Source: Streptomyces adustus (GTDB taxonomy: Bacteria; Actinomycetota; Actinomycetes; Streptomycetales; Streptomycetaceae). From it: DNA of 33,408 nt. A model generated the notes under the pieces. The model was given only the letters and a program-made list of their open reading frames with translations. It ran no database searches and was not told where the DNA came from. The stretch is taken from NCBI RefSeq assembly GCF_009377175.1, contig NZ_VJZD01000090.1:1-33408 (forward strand), read 5' to 3'. Made by a program: the position numbers and the translations under genes. Positions 7,101 through 15,524 of the stretch are shown one piece after another (the stretch's first letter is position 1; each line of letters starts with the position of its first letter).

Positions 7101-7748
7101 TCAGTCCTCCTGGTCGGCGTCCCCCCGGAGGCCGGGGCGGCCGTCGGCCGCCCGGATGAAGCGGGTCATGCCGAACTGACTCGCGCCGGGAGTACCCGGA
7201 GCGGGCACGGGAAGCGGTTCGGCGCCCTGGGAAGCGGGGGGCAGGACGTAGGGGCGGCGGAGCACCTCGTCCAGGACGATGACGGTCTCGGTGGCGCGTA
7301 CCGCGGGAATGTTGGACAGCTTGTCGGTGACCACCCGGTGCACGGCGGCGACGTCGGCCACCCGGATCTGGATCATGGCGTCGTGCTCGCCGGTGGTGAC
7401 GGCGCAGTACTCCACCTCCGGCATCTGGGCCAGCGCGGCGCGGAACTGCTTCCACAGCTCCTGGCGCACGGTGACGAAGATCAGGGCGCAGATCTCCAGG
7501 CCGACCCTGGAGTAGTCGACGCGGGCGCTGAACCCGCTGATCACCCCGTCCGCGCGCAGGGCCTCGACGCGGGTGTAGGCGTTCGCGCGGGAGACGCCGA
7601 CGCGCTCGGCGAGGGCGGCCATGGACAGGCGTCCATGTGAACGCAGGACGTCAAGGATCTTGAAATGCACCGCGTCTAGGGCGAGCCCGATGCCGATCCG
7701 TCCAGACCGCCGCTCGCCCTGAGCGTCCGAAGTAGACAGATCTTTCAT
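7101..7748 (-). CDS. Lrp/AsnC family transcriptional regulator
   Basis: A 215-residue Lrp/AsnC regulator. The N-terminal helix-turn-helix (LDAVHFKILDVLRSHGRLSMAALAERVGVSRANAYTRVEALRADGVI) is followed by the RAM ligand-binding domain (EICALIFVTVRQELWKQF to ATETVIVLDEVLRRP). A Pro/Gly-rich tail of about 50 residues extends past the RAM domain and is not part of the usual 150-residue family length. The ATG at 7748 and a GTG two codons earlier are both possible starts; neither has a clear Shine-Dalgarno. It is divergent from the oligopeptide ABC operon, with a perfect inverted repeat between them. Amino-acid-responsive control of peptide uptake is the natural inference. Confidence 0.92.
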   Translation of the reverse strand: MKDLSTSDAQGERRSGRIGIGLALDAVHFKILDVLRSHGRLSMAALAERVGVSRANAYTRVEALRADGVISGFSARVDYSRVGLEICALIFVTVRQELWKQFRAALAQMPEVEYCAVTTGEHDAMIQIRVADVAAVHRVVTDKLSNIPAVRATETVIVLDEVLRRPYVLPPASQGAEPLPVPAPGTPGASQFGMTRFIRAADGRPGLRGDADQED

Positions 7749-7809
7749 GATCACGCCGTTCTGCTGATTTTCGTCTCACGCTCGCCACAGTGGCCGAAAA
7801 CGCTGGTTA

Positions 7810-7835
7810 GTTTCACCCAACCCTAGCGGTGAAAC
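7810..7835. promoter_or_regulatory. Inverted repeat between lrp and the peptide ABC operon
   Basis: Perfect 8-bp arms GTTTCACC (7810-7817) and GGTGAAAC (7828-7835) are separated by 10 bp. The site lies 62 bp upstream of the Lrp start and 77 bp upstream of the lipoprotein start. TTGACT at 7861 could be a -35 for the operon, though no clear -10 follows. The Lrp protein is the obvious candidate to bind here. Confidence 0.6.
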
Positions 7836-7911
7836 GTCCAGGGACTCCGCCCAGCAGCCATTGACTCTCGTCACAACTTCCTTCCCCTTTGCCCTGTTTC
7901 CGGAGGCTCGC

Positions 7912-9504
7912 ATGTCCAGATTCAGCACCGGGTCGTACCCCGCGGCGCTCTCGCTCGTCGCCGTCGCGGCGCTCGCCCTCACCGCCTGCTCCGGCGCCGG
8001 GAGCACGACCGGATCGTCGTCCGGTGGCGGCAAGACGCTGGTGGTCGACACCTCGTTCAACCTGAAGACCGCTGACCCGGGCCGTGAGTTCGAGCCGACC
8101 GGGCAGATCGTGGACAAGGCTCTGTACGAGACGCTGCTCACCTTCGAAGGCAACGATGTCACGAAGCCGATACCGGGGCTGGCCTCCTCGTACGAGCAGT
8201 CCGCGGACGGCAGGACCCTGACCCTGCACCTGCGGGCCGGCGCGAAGTTCTCGGACGGCAGCGCGGTCACCGCGGACGACGTGGTGTTCTCCCTCAACCG
8301 CGTGATCGCGCTCAAGGGCAACCCGTCGTTCCTGCTCGACGGCGTCACGGTGACCAAGACGGACGCCTCCACCGTCACCCTCGTCTCCGCGAAGTCGAAC
8401 CCGGCGCTGCCCTTCATCCTGCCCAACCCCGCTCTCGGCATCGTGAACGCCAAGACGGTCCAGGCGCACGGCGGATCCGCGACCGCGTCCGACGCGGCGG
8501 AGAAGTACCTCAACAGCGCCTCGGCCGGCTCGGGCCCGTACACGCTGTCCTCCTTCAACACCAACACCCAGGTCGTCCTGACGAAGAACCCCAAGTACAA
8601 CGGCGCCGCCAAGCCCACGTACGACAAGATCGTCATCCGTAACGTCCAGGCGCCCACCCAGAAGCTCAACGTGCAGCGCGGCGACAGCCAGGTGGCCCTC
8701 GACCTGACCTCCGACCAGGTCAAGGGGCTGGGCGGCGGACTGAAGGTGAGCAGCGGCGCGTCCTCGGACGTGATCTTCCTGCTGCTCAACCAGGACACCA
8801 AGGTCAGCAGCGTGACCGCCAACGCCAAGTTCGTGGAGGCCGTGCGCAAGGGCATCGACTACAAGGGTCTGCTCACGCTCGGCGGCGCCGGCTCGGTCCA
8901 GCCCGCCGGCGTCATCCCGTCCAACTTCCTCGGGGCGCTGCCCGCCTCGCAGGCCGCCGGCCGCGACCTGGCCGGGGCCAAGGCGGCGCTGAAGGCCAGC
9001 GGGATCGCGAAGCCCTCGGTGACCCTCGGCTACCCCAGCGACCTGACCGTCGACGGCCTGTCGCTCCAGACGCTGGCCGAGCGGATCCAGGCGCAGCTGA
9101 AGGAGGTCGGCATCGACGTGACCCTCGCCCCCGCGCCGACCACCACCGAACTGGACAACTACCGCAACGGCAAGGAGCAGGCGGGCCTTTGGTACTGGGG
9201 CCCGGACTACCCGGACCCCAGCGACTACCTGGTCTTCCTGCCCGGCAACCTGGTCGGCCTGCGGGCGGGCTGGAAGGCCGGCGCGGACAACGAGCTGACG
9301 GCGCTCGGCGAGAAGGCCGCCACCACGATCGGCGACGACACCCGCAAGACGCAGTACGAGGAGATCCAGACCAGGCTGAACGCCGGCGGTCCCTTCATCC
9401 CGCTGATGCAGCCCAGCCGGAACACGGTCTCCGCCGCGTCGGTCACCGGCATCGCCTACAACCCCGTGTGGACGATCGATGTCGCCGCGCTCGGCAGCAA
9501 GTGA
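7912..9504 (+). CDS. Peptide ABC transporter substrate-binding lipoprotein (family 5)
   Basis: A 530-residue extracellular solute-binding protein of the DppA/OppA family. The signal peptide ends in the lipobox LTAC, so it is anchored in the membrane by lipid on Cys. Family features include GLASSYEQSADGRTLTLHLRAGAKFSDGSAVTADDVVFSLNR and the late GLWYWGPDYPDPSDYL region. GGAGG lies 6 nt before the ATG. It is the first gene of a five-gene import operon; the complete set of two permeases and two ATPases follows. A perfect hairpin lies just after its stop, which may favour high levels of this protein over the permeases. The exact peptide specificity cannot be read from sequence. Confidence 0.95.
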   Translation: MSRFSTGSYPAALSLVAVAALALTACSGAGSTTGSSSGGGKTLVVDTSFNLKTADPGREFEPTGQIVDKALYETLLTFEGNDVTKPIPGLASSYEQSADGRTLTLHLRAGAKFSDGSAVTADDVVFSLNRVIALKGNPSFLLDGVTVTKTDASTVTLVSAKSNPALPFILPNPALGIVNAKTVQAHGGSATASDAAEKYLNSASAGSGPYTLSSFNTNTQVVLTKNPKYNGAAKPTYDKIVIRNVQAPTQKLNVQRGDSQVALDLTSDQVKGLGGGLKVSSGASSDVIFLLLNQDTKVSSVTANAKFVEAVRKGIDYKGLLTLGGAGSVQPAGVIPSNFLGALPASQAAGRDLAGAKAALKASGIAKPSVTLGYPSDLTVDGLSLQTLAERIQAQLKEVGIDVTLAPAPTTTELDNYRNGKEQAGLWYWGPDYPDPSDYLVFLPGNLVGLRAGWKAGADNELTALGEKAATTIGDDTRKTQYEEIQTRLNAGGPFIPLMQPSRNTVSAASVTGIAYNPVWTIDVAALGSK

Positions 9505-10585
9505 GGCAACGGGCGGGCGGCTTCGGCCGCCCGCCCGCGGGCCCCGCGCCGGGCTGCTCCGGCGCCACCCGCTGGCCCGATTCCTGCTCCGCCGGACCCT
9601 GACCGCCGCGCTGCTGGCGCTCGGCGTGACCCTGGTGACGTTCGTCCTCACCAATCTCGTCCCGGGCGACCCTGCGGCCGCCAACCTGGGCCAGCGGGCG
9701 ATCGGCGACCCGGCGATCGTCGCCCAGTTCCGGCACCAGCACGGCCTCGACAAGCCGCTGCCGGTCCAGTACGCGACCTACCTCGGCAACCTCTTCCACG
9801 GCGACCTGGGCGAGTCCCAGCAGAGCCACCAGCCGGTGCTGACGGACCTGGGCACCGCCGTCCCGGCCACCCTCGAACTGGCCGGCGCCGCGATCGTCGT
9901 CTCGCTGGTCGTGGGCGTGGCCTTCGGCGTCGTCGCGGCCCTGCGCCGGGACCGGTTCACCGACCAGTTGCTGCGGGTGGTCAGCCTGCTGGGGGTGTCG
10001 GTGCCGACCTTCTGGCTGGCGCTGCTCGCCTTCTACCTCTTCTTCTACAAGTTCGGCATCGCGCCGGGCAGCGGCCGCATCGCGCCGGAGTTCGCACCTC
10101 CACCGGACGTCACCGGCCTGTACACGGTCGACGCCGCCCTCGCGGGGCAGTGGCCGGTGTTCTGGAGCGCGGTCGGCCATCTGATGCTCCCGGCGCTGGT
10201 GCTCACCGCGTACACCGTCGGTCTGCTCACCCGGTTCACCCGGTCCGCCGTCCTCGAAGTGCTGGGCCAGGACTACGTCCGGGCCGCGCGGGCCAAGGGC
10301 CTGCCCGGTCGGACGGTGCTCTTCCATTACGTGCTGCGGGCGGCCCTCGTACCGGTCATCACGGTCGCCGGACTGGCGTTCGGAGCGCTGCTGTCGGGCA
10401 CGGTCCTGGTGGAGTCGATCTTCGCCTGGCCGGGTCTGGGCGCGTACGCCTACCGCAGCGCGACCACCCTCGACCTGCCGGCCGTCATGGGCGTCGGACT
10501 GGTCGTCGGCATCGTGTACCTGACCGTGAACCTCGCCGTGGACGTGCTGTACGGCCTGATCGACCCGAGGGTGAGGGTGCAGTGA
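9479..10585 (+). CDS. Peptide ABC transporter permease (DppB-like)
   Basis: A 368-residue inner-membrane permease with about six transmembrane segments, starting at FLLRRTLTAALLALGVTLVTFVLTNLVPGDPA, the typical DppB opening. The ATPase-contact loop is GQDYVRAARAKGLPGRTVLFHYVLRAALVP. The only in-frame start before the first membrane helix is the ATG at 9479, which lies 26 bases inside the preceding gene and has a poor Shine-Dalgarno. This gives a 33-residue Arg/Pro-rich N-terminal stretch unlike the family, encoded partly by a perfect hairpin. A non-standard start nearer the helix is therefore possible. The stop overlaps the next GTG start (GTGA). Confidence 0.92.
   Translation: MSPRSAASEATGGRLRPPARGPRAGLLRRHPLARFLLRRTLTAALLALGVTLVTFVLTNLVPGDPAAANLGQRAIGDPAIVAQFRHQHGLDKPLPVQYATYLGNLFHGDLGESQQSHQPVLTDLGTAVPATLELAGAAIVVSLVVGVAFGVVAALRRDRFTDQLLRVVSLLGVSVPTFWLALLAFYLFFYKFGIAPGSGRIAPEFAPPPDVTGLYTVDAALAGQWPVFWSAVGHLMLPALVLTAYTVGLLTRFTRSAVLEVLGQDYVRAARAKGLPGRTVLFHYVLRAALVPVITVAGLAFGALLSGTVLVESIFAWPGLGAYAYRSATTLDLPAVMGVGLVVGIVYLTVNLAVDVLYGLIDPRVRVQ
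9511..9536 (+). promoter_or_regulatory. UUCG hairpin after the binding-protein gene
   Basis: Perfect 11-bp arms GGGCGGGCGGC (9511-9521) and GCCGCCCGCCC (9526-9536) enclose a TTCG tetraloop. It begins 6 bases after the lipoprotein stop, and inside the annotated start region of the permease. Such structures in binding-protein operons protect the upstream mRNA or cause partial termination. Confidence 0.8.
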
Positions 10586-11448
10586 GACTCAACCTGTTGC
10601 GACGGCTGCCCCGCGCCTGGCGCAGACCGCTGGCGGTCTGCGGGGGTCTGGTCGCGGCCGGCTGGCTGGTCGTCGTGCTGGCCGCGCCGCTGCTCGCCCC
10701 GCACGACCCGCTGGCGCAGGACCTGCCCCGGCTGGCCTCCCCCGGCGCCGGGCACTGGTTCGGCACCGACGAGCTGGGCCGGGACGTGCTGAGCAGGGTG
10801 CTGTACGGCGCCCGGATGTCCATTCCGCTGGCGCTGCTGCTGGTGACCCTGTCCCTGCTGATCGGCGGACTGCTCGGCGCCTGCGCCGGGTTCTTCGGAC
10901 GCTGGGTGGACGAGACCGTGATGCGGGTCGCGGACCTGGTGTTCGCCTTCCCCACCGTCATCCTGGCGATGGTCGTCGCCGCCGCGCTGGGCGCGAGCCT
11001 GGAGAACGCGGTGCTGGCCGTCCTCGTGGTCGCCTGGCCCTCGTACGCCCGCGTCACCCGTGGACTGGTCATGGGCCTGCGCAACCGCGAGTTCGTCCTC
11101 AGCGGACGGCTGCTGGGCTTCTCCGCCTGGCACTCGCTGCGCGTGGACGTCCTGCCCAACGTGCTCGGGCCGCTGCTCGTGCTGGCCACGCTCGACATCG
11201 GCACCGCGACGCTGCTGCTGTCCGGGCTGTCCTTCCTCGGGCTGGGCGCCAAGCCGCCAACGGCCGAGTGGGGTGCGATGGTCGCGTCCGGCACCCAGCA
11301 GTTCGACATGTGGTGGATGGGCGTCTTCCCGGGCCTGGCCATCCTGACGGTCGTCCTGGCCTTCAACTTCCTCGGCGACGCGTTGCGGGACGCGCTGGAC
11401 CCCAGCACCGCGCGGACCATCGGCGCGGAGAAGGAGCGTGTGGCGTGA
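10582..11448 (+). CDS. Peptide ABC transporter permease (DppC-like)
   Basis: A 288-residue permease of the DppC/OppC type. Its N-terminus carries the family signature HWFGTDELGRDVLSRVLYGARMS, and the ATPase-coupling loop is NREFVLSGRLLGFSAWHSLRVDVLPNVLGPL. About six membrane segments are seen. Start and stop are both shared with neighbours by GTGA overlaps, so the order permease-permease-ATPase is tightly coupled. It pairs with the DppB-like protein to form the channel. Confidence 0.94.
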   Translation: MRLNLLRRLPRAWRRPLAVCGGLVAAGWLVVVLAAPLLAPHDPLAQDLPRLASPGAGHWFGTDELGRDVLSRVLYGARMSIPLALLLVTLSLLIGGLLGACAGFFGRWVDETVMRVADLVFAFPTVILAMVVAAALGASLENAVLAVLVVAWPSYARVTRGLVMGLRNREFVLSGRLLGFSAWHSLRVDVLPNVLGPLLVLATLDIGTATLLLSGLSFLGLGAKPPTAEWGAMVASGTQQFDMWWMGVFPGLAILTVVLAFNFLGDALRDALDPSTARTIGAEKERVA

Positions 11449-12371
11449 CCACCACCGAAACCCCCGAAGAGGCCGGCGGCGGGACCGCGGCGGCCGACAG
11501 CGGGATTGCGGCGGCCGACAGCGGAACTGCGGCGAACGAAGGCGGGATTGCGGCGACCGGCGGCGGGACCGCCGAGAAGGGCGCCGCCGTGCTGGAGATC
11601 TCCGGGCTCACGCTCGACCTCCCCGCCGAGGACGGCACCAAGCGCATCCTGCACGGTGTCGACCTCACGCTCCGGCCCGGCCGCATCCACGGCCTGGCCG
11701 GGGAGAGCGGCTCCGGCAAGACCATGACGGGCTTCGCCGTCCTCGGTCTGCTGCCGCCCGGCGCCCGCACCACCGGGCGGATCGCGTTCGAGGGCACCGA
11801 TCTGCTGACCCTGCCGCCCCGTCAGCTCGGCGCGCTGCGCGGCCGCGCGGTCAGCATGATGTTCCAGGACCCCTCCACCAGCCTGCACCCCATGCTCACC
11901 ATCGGGCGCCAGCTCACCGACCATCTGCGCCACCACCTGAAACTGGACCGCAAGGCGGCCCGGGCGCGCGCCGCCGAGCTGCTCGGACAGGTCCGCATCC
12001 CCAACCCGCTCGAGGCGCTCGGCCGTTACCCGCACCAGTTCTCCGGCGGCATGCGGCAGCGCATCGCGATCGCGATCGCGCTGGCCTGCGAGCCCAAGGT
12101 GCTGATCGCCGACGAGCCGACCACCGCGCTCGACGTCACAGTCCAGGCCGGTGTGCTGCGGCTGCTGCGCGGGCTCTGCGACGACCTCGGCCTCGCCGTG
12201 CTGCTGGTCACCCACGACCTGGGCGTGATGTCCGCGATCGCCGACGAGGTCAGCGTGATGCGGCACGGCCGCGTCGTCGAGACCGGCCCGCGCGGCCGGG
12301 TCCTCACCGAACCCCACCACGAGTACACCCGTACGCTCCTGGACGCGCTCCCCGGAAGGAGCACCGTATGA
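11445..12371 (+). CDS. Peptide ABC transporter ATPase (DppD-like) with repeat N-terminus
   Basis: A 308-residue ATPase. Walker A is GESGSGKT (residues 86-93); MFQDPSTSLHPM is the Q-loop; FSGGMRQRIAIAIALAC is the ABC signature; VLIADEPTTALD is Walker B; and the switch histidine is in LVTHDLG. Residues 1-46 are unusual: a low-complexity lead of four seven-residue repeats (GTAAADS-like), written by 21-bp DNA repeats, sits before the normal domain start at AVLEISGLTLDL. The lead is not part of the DppD family and is probably disordered. It is coupled to both neighbours by GTGA and ATGA overlaps and powers import with the OppF-like partner. Confidence 0.94.
   Translation: MTTTETPEEAGGGTAAADSGIAAADSGTAANEGGIAATGGGTAEKGAAVLEISGLTLDLPAEDGTKRILHGVDLTLRPGRIHGLAGESGSGKTMTGFAVLGLLPPGARTTGRIAFEGTDLLTLPPRQLGALRGRAVSMMFQDPSTSLHPMLTIGRQLTDHLRHHLKLDRKAARARAAELLGQVRIPNPLEALGRYPHQFSGGMRQRIAIAIALACEPKVLIADEPTTALDVTVQAGVLRLLRGLCDDLGLAVLLVTHDLGVMSAIADEVSVMRHGRVVETGPRGRVLTEPHHEYTRTLLDALPGRSTV
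11481..11564 (+). repeat. Four 21-bp tandem repeats in the DppD-like gene
   Basis: Units start at 11481, 11502, 11523 and 11544; a partial fifth follows. Each encodes seven residues of the pattern G(T/I)AA-x3. Units 1 and 2 are nearly identical and 3 and 4 are diverged. The multiple-of-three length keeps the frame if copies are gained or lost. Confidence 0.85.
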
Positions 12372-13327
12372 CCCGGCAACCGGACCGAGGGGCCCTGCTC
12401 AGCGTCGACGACCTGGTCGTCCAGTACCGCCGGCCCGGCGCCCCGCCGACCCGGGCGGTCGCCGGGGTCAGCCTGGAGGTACGGGCCGGGGAGGTCGTCG
12501 GGCTGGTCGGCGAGTCGGGCTGCGGCAAGTCGACGCTGGCCCGCGCGGTGTGCGGGCTCACCCCGTCCGAGGAGGGCTCGATCTCCTTCGACGGCACGCC
12601 GGTGCGCCCGCTGGGGGTGCGCCGCCGCGACCCCGCGCTGACGTCCATTCAAATGGTCTTCCAGGACCCGTACGGATCGCTCAACCCCCGCCGCCGGGTG
12701 GGCGCGCAGATCGCCGACGGCATCCGTACGGCGGCCGGGCGCGGCGAGGACGTCGACGGCGCCACCCCGGAGGACCTCCTCACCCGGGTCGGCCTCCCCG
12801 CGGACGCCGCGACGCGCTACGCGCAGGAGTTCTCCGGTGGCCAGCGGCAGCGCATCGCCATCGCCCGCGCGCTCGCCGCCCGGCCCCGGCTGCTGGTCGC
12901 CGACGAACCGATCTCCGCGCTGGACGCCTCCGCCCAGCTCCATGTGGCCAGGCTGATGCGGTCGCTGGCCGTGGAGTCGGGCGCCGGCCTGCTCTTCATC
13001 AGCCACGACCTGTCCGTCGTGCGCCTCATCGCCGACCGCATCGCGGTGATGTACCTCGGGCAGATCGTGGAGACCGGGATCACCGCCGAGGTCTGGGACA
13101 ACCCGCGCCACCCGTACACCCAGGCCCTGCTGGCCGCCATCCCGCAGCCCGACGGCGCCGGTCTGCTGCCCGCCGAGCTCCCCGGCGACATCCCCGACCC
13201 GGCAGCCCCGCCGAGCGGCTGCCGCTTCCACCCGCGCTGCCCGCGCGCCTTCGACGGCTGCGACCGCGAGGTGCCGCTGCTGAGCGACGACGGCGTCGCC
13301 TGCCGCCTCTACCCGGCGGCGGCCTGA
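12368..13327 (+). CDS. Peptide ABC transporter ATPase (OppF/DppF-like)
   Basis: A 319-residue ATPase. Walker A is GESGCGKST, the Q-loop is MVFQDPYGSLNPRR, the ABC signature is FSGGQRQRIAIARAL, Walker B is LLVADEPISALD and the switch His is in FISHDLS. The C-terminal oligopeptide/dipeptide transporter extension is present, with its cysteines in GCRFHPRCPRAFDGCDRE and DGVACRLYP. The ATG overlaps the stop of the previous ATPase (ATGA). It is the last gene of the transporter operon; the M24 peptidase starts 196 bases later and may be read through. Confidence 0.95.
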   Translation: MTRQPDRGALLSVDDLVVQYRRPGAPPTRAVAGVSLEVRAGEVVGLVGESGCGKSTLARAVCGLTPSEEGSISFDGTPVRPLGVRRRDPALTSIQMVFQDPYGSLNPRRRVGAQIADGIRTAAGRGEDVDGATPEDLLTRVGLPADAATRYAQEFSGGQRQRIAIARALAARPRLLVADEPISALDASAQLHVARLMRSLAVESGAGLLFISHDLSVVRLIADRIAVMYLGQIVETGITAEVWDNPRHPYTQALLAAIPQPDGAGLLPAELPGDIPDPAAPPSGCRFHPRCPRAFDGCDREVPLLSDDGVACRLYPAAA

Positions 13328-13401
13328 CCGGGACTCAGGAACCTTCCGCACGGCACCCGGCCGCCGGGCGAACTCCCGTCGACCCCGGTCGGAGCCTGCC
13401 G

Positions 13402-13472
13402 CCGCGGCCCCACCGTGCCCGACCGGCCCCGGGCGGAGTCTCCCACCGCGGCCCCGCCGTACCCGACCGGCC
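13402..13472. repeat. Imperfect 27-bp direct repeat before the peptidase gene
   Basis: Copies at 13402-13428 and 13446-13472 differ at two positions, with a period of 44 bp. They fill the 196-base space between the transporter operon and the peptidase. I see no clear promoter or terminator here. Confidence 0.6.
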
Positions 13473-13523
13473 GCGGACCGGGCGACCGCTCCGCCCCGAC
13501 CTCCCCCCACCCACGGAGATGTG

Positions 13524-14663
13524 ATGCAGGACCGAACCGACACCGCCGGGCCCGGCCCGGACCCTCAGCCGGCCGACCGCCTCCGGGCCGCCCGCGCGGC
13601 CACGGCCGCCGCCGGGCTGGACGCGCTGCTGATCTCCCCCGGCGCGGATCTGCGCTACCTGACCGGATACGACGCCCTGCCGCTGGAGCGCCTGACCTGC
13701 CTGGTCCTCCCGGTCGAGGGCGACCCGTTCCTGCTGGTACCGGCGTTGGAGAAGCCCGCCGCGCAGGCCTCGCCGGCCGGCGGTCTGGGCATCGAGATCA
13801 CCGGCTGGGACGAGACCGACGACCCCTACGCCCTGGTCGCGGCCCGGCTGCCGGCCGGGACCGCCAGGGTCGGCGTCGACAACCATATGTGGGCGGAGAA
13901 GACGATCGCGTTCCGCGACGCCCTGCCCGGCGCCCGGCAGGAACTCGCCGGCGGCGTGCTGAACGAACTGCGGATGCGCAAGACCCCGCAGGAGGCAGCG
14001 GCCCTGCGGGAGGCCGGGGCGGCCATCGACCGCGTGCACGCGCGCATGGGCGAATGGCTGCGGGCCGGACGCACCGAGCGCGAGGTCGGCCGGGACATCG
14101 CCGACGCGATCGTCGTCGAGGGCCATGTCCGGGTCGACTTCGTGATCGTCGGTTCCGGGCCCAACAGCGCCAGCCCGCACCACGAACTGTCCGACCGGGT
14201 GATCCGGCCGGGCGACCCGGTGGTGGTCGACATCGGCGGCACCACGCGCCAGGGCTACTGCTCCGACTCCACCCGCGTGTACGTGGTGGGCGAGCCGCCC
14301 GAGGAGTTCCGGCGGCTGTACGAGGTGCTGCTGCGCGCCCAGCGGGCCCAGACCGACGCGGTACGGCCGGGCATCACGGCCGAGCAACTGGACGCCGTCG
14401 GCCGGGACATCATCGCCGACGCCGGCTACGGCGCGTACTTCGTGCACCGCACCGGGCACGGCATCGGCGTGGAGAGCCACGAGGAGCCGTACATCGTGTC
14501 CGGCAGTCGGCGGCCGCTGGAGCCCGGCATGGCCTTCTCCATCGAGCCCGGCATCTACCTCCCGGACCGCTACGGGGCCCGGATCGAGGACATCGTGCTG
14601 TGCACCGAGGACGGCGGCGAGCGCCTCAACCGCACCGACCGCGACCTGCTCGTACTCCCCTGA
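13524..14663 (+). CDS. M24 family Xaa-Pro peptidase
   Basis: A 379-residue pita-bread metallopeptidase with an N-terminal creatinase/prolidase-like domain (about residues 20-140) and a C-terminal catalytic domain. The five metal ligands are all present: Asp236 (VVVDIGG), Asp248 (CSDSTR), His312 (HRTGHGIG), Glu341 (SIEPGIY) and Glu355 (RIEDIV). The expected activity is removal of residues next to proline from peptides in the cytosol. GGAG precedes the ATG at proper spacing; a GTG one codon earlier is too close. Its place just after a peptide importer suggests that it digests imported Pro-containing peptides. A strong terminator hairpin lies 105 bases after its stop. Confidence 0.93.
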   Translation: MQDRTDTAGPGPDPQPADRLRAARAATAAAGLDALLISPGADLRYLTGYDALPLERLTCLVLPVEGDPFLLVPALEKPAAQASPAGGLGIEITGWDETDDPYALVAARLPAGTARVGVDNHMWAEKTIAFRDALPGARQELAGGVLNELRMRKTPQEAAALREAGAAIDRVHARMGEWLRAGRTEREVGRDIADAIVVEGHVRVDFVIVGSGPNSASPHHELSDRVIRPGDPVVVDIGGTTRQGYCSDSTRVYVVGEPPEEFRRLYEVLLRAQRAQTDAVRPGITAEQLDAVGRDIIADAGYGAYFVHRTGHGIGVESHEEPYIVSGSRRPLEPGMAFSIEPGIYLPDRYGARIEDIVLCTEDGGERLNRTDRDLLVLP

Positions 14664-14742
14664 CAGCCGGAACGCCCTCCCGTGACACCCGATTCCGCCC
14701 TCCCCTGACACCCGATTCCGCCCCCTGACAGCCGGTTCCGCC
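14660..14742 (+). repeat. Four degenerate tandem repeats over the peptidase stop codon
   Basis: Units of 18-23 bp built on (C/G)TGACA(C/G)CCG start at 14660, 14682, 14705 and 14725; the middle two share TGACACCCGATTCCGCC. The first unit contains the peptidase stop codon. They are the first part of the 399-base gap before the next gene. Confidence 0.75.
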
Positions 14743-14767
14743 GCCGCACCCGGCCGACCGGCACCGT

Positions 14768-14808
14768 GGGGAGGACCGGCGCCGCCGTCCGCGCCGCCGG
14801 TCCTCCCC
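14768..14808 (+). terminator. Terminator after the peptidase gene
   Basis: Perfect 14-bp arms GGGGAGGACCGGCG (14768-14781) and CGCCGGTCCTCCCC (14795-14808) enclose 13 nt. This is the strongest element of the 399-base gap. The rest, 14809-15062, shows no ORF with good codon use and no promoter that I can defend. Confidence 0.8.
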
Positions 14809-15062
14809 GCCACAGGTCCGGCCGATCGGAGAGGGGCACGTCCCGCGGGTCGGACCGACGACGAAGTGTCCGTCGTGGAGAGTCGTCCGATCCACAAGTG
14901 CCGCCGGGCGAGGTCCTGTTCACCCGCCGTCCGTCGCCGCACGAACCGCACCACCGGTCGCCGGCACCGGCCGGGGCCGCTCGACGACGCCGCTGACGCA
15001 GGCTCAGGAGCGCCCCCGTCCAACCCCCCTCACCCACCATCACGCACCCGGAGGACCCAGCC

Positions 15063-15524
15063 ATGCCCGCTTCACCGCCCCCCACCGCTCGACCCGCACC
15101 CGTGGGCGCACGCCCCGGCGGCACGCCCGCCGACCTCGCCGCCGTCTGGGCGGTGGTCTCCGGCATGTACGGGGCCTACACCGCGGGCGACCGCGAGCGC
15201 ATCGACGCCTTCCTGGATCCCGAGGCCACCATCTGGGACTCCGCGACCCCCGGGCTGCTGTGCGGGAAGACCGATCTGGACCGGGTCCGGGACGGCCGCC
15301 CCACGGCCGAAGCCGGCCCCGCCGAAGTCGCGCTGACGGCGTACGACCAGGTCATCGACGTCTTCACGGACCTGGCCGTGGCCCGCTACTGGCTGCGCGT
15401 CGACTTCCGTGCCGCCCCGCCGGAGCTGGTGCGCAACACCGCGCTCCTGCGCCGCGACACCGACAGCGGCGCATGGCTGATCGTCCACCTGCACGAGGAC
15501 GTCCAGGCCCCCGCCCACTCCTAG
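15063..15524 (+). CDS. NTF2-like (SnoaL/DUF4440-type) protein
   Basis: A 153-residue protein with a Pro-rich lead of about 20 residues, then a single NTF2-like cone-shaped domain. The opening helix VWAVVSGMYGAYTAGDRERIDAFLDPEATIWDS and the end strand GAWLIVHLHEDVQAP are typical of the SnoaL/DUF4440 group. Members include small isomerases, hydrolases and binding proteins, so no reaction can be named. GGAGG lies 8 nt before the ATG. It follows the peptide import and peptidase genes on the same strand, but a terminator separates them, so a shared pathway is uncertain. Confidence 0.85.
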   Translation: MPASPPPTARPAPVGARPGGTPADLAAVWAVVSGMYGAYTAGDRERIDAFLDPEATIWDSATPGLLCGKTDLDRVRDGRPTAEAGPAEVALTAYDQVIDVFTDLAVARYWLRVDFRAAPPELVRNTALLRRDTDSGAWLIVHLHEDVQAPAHS

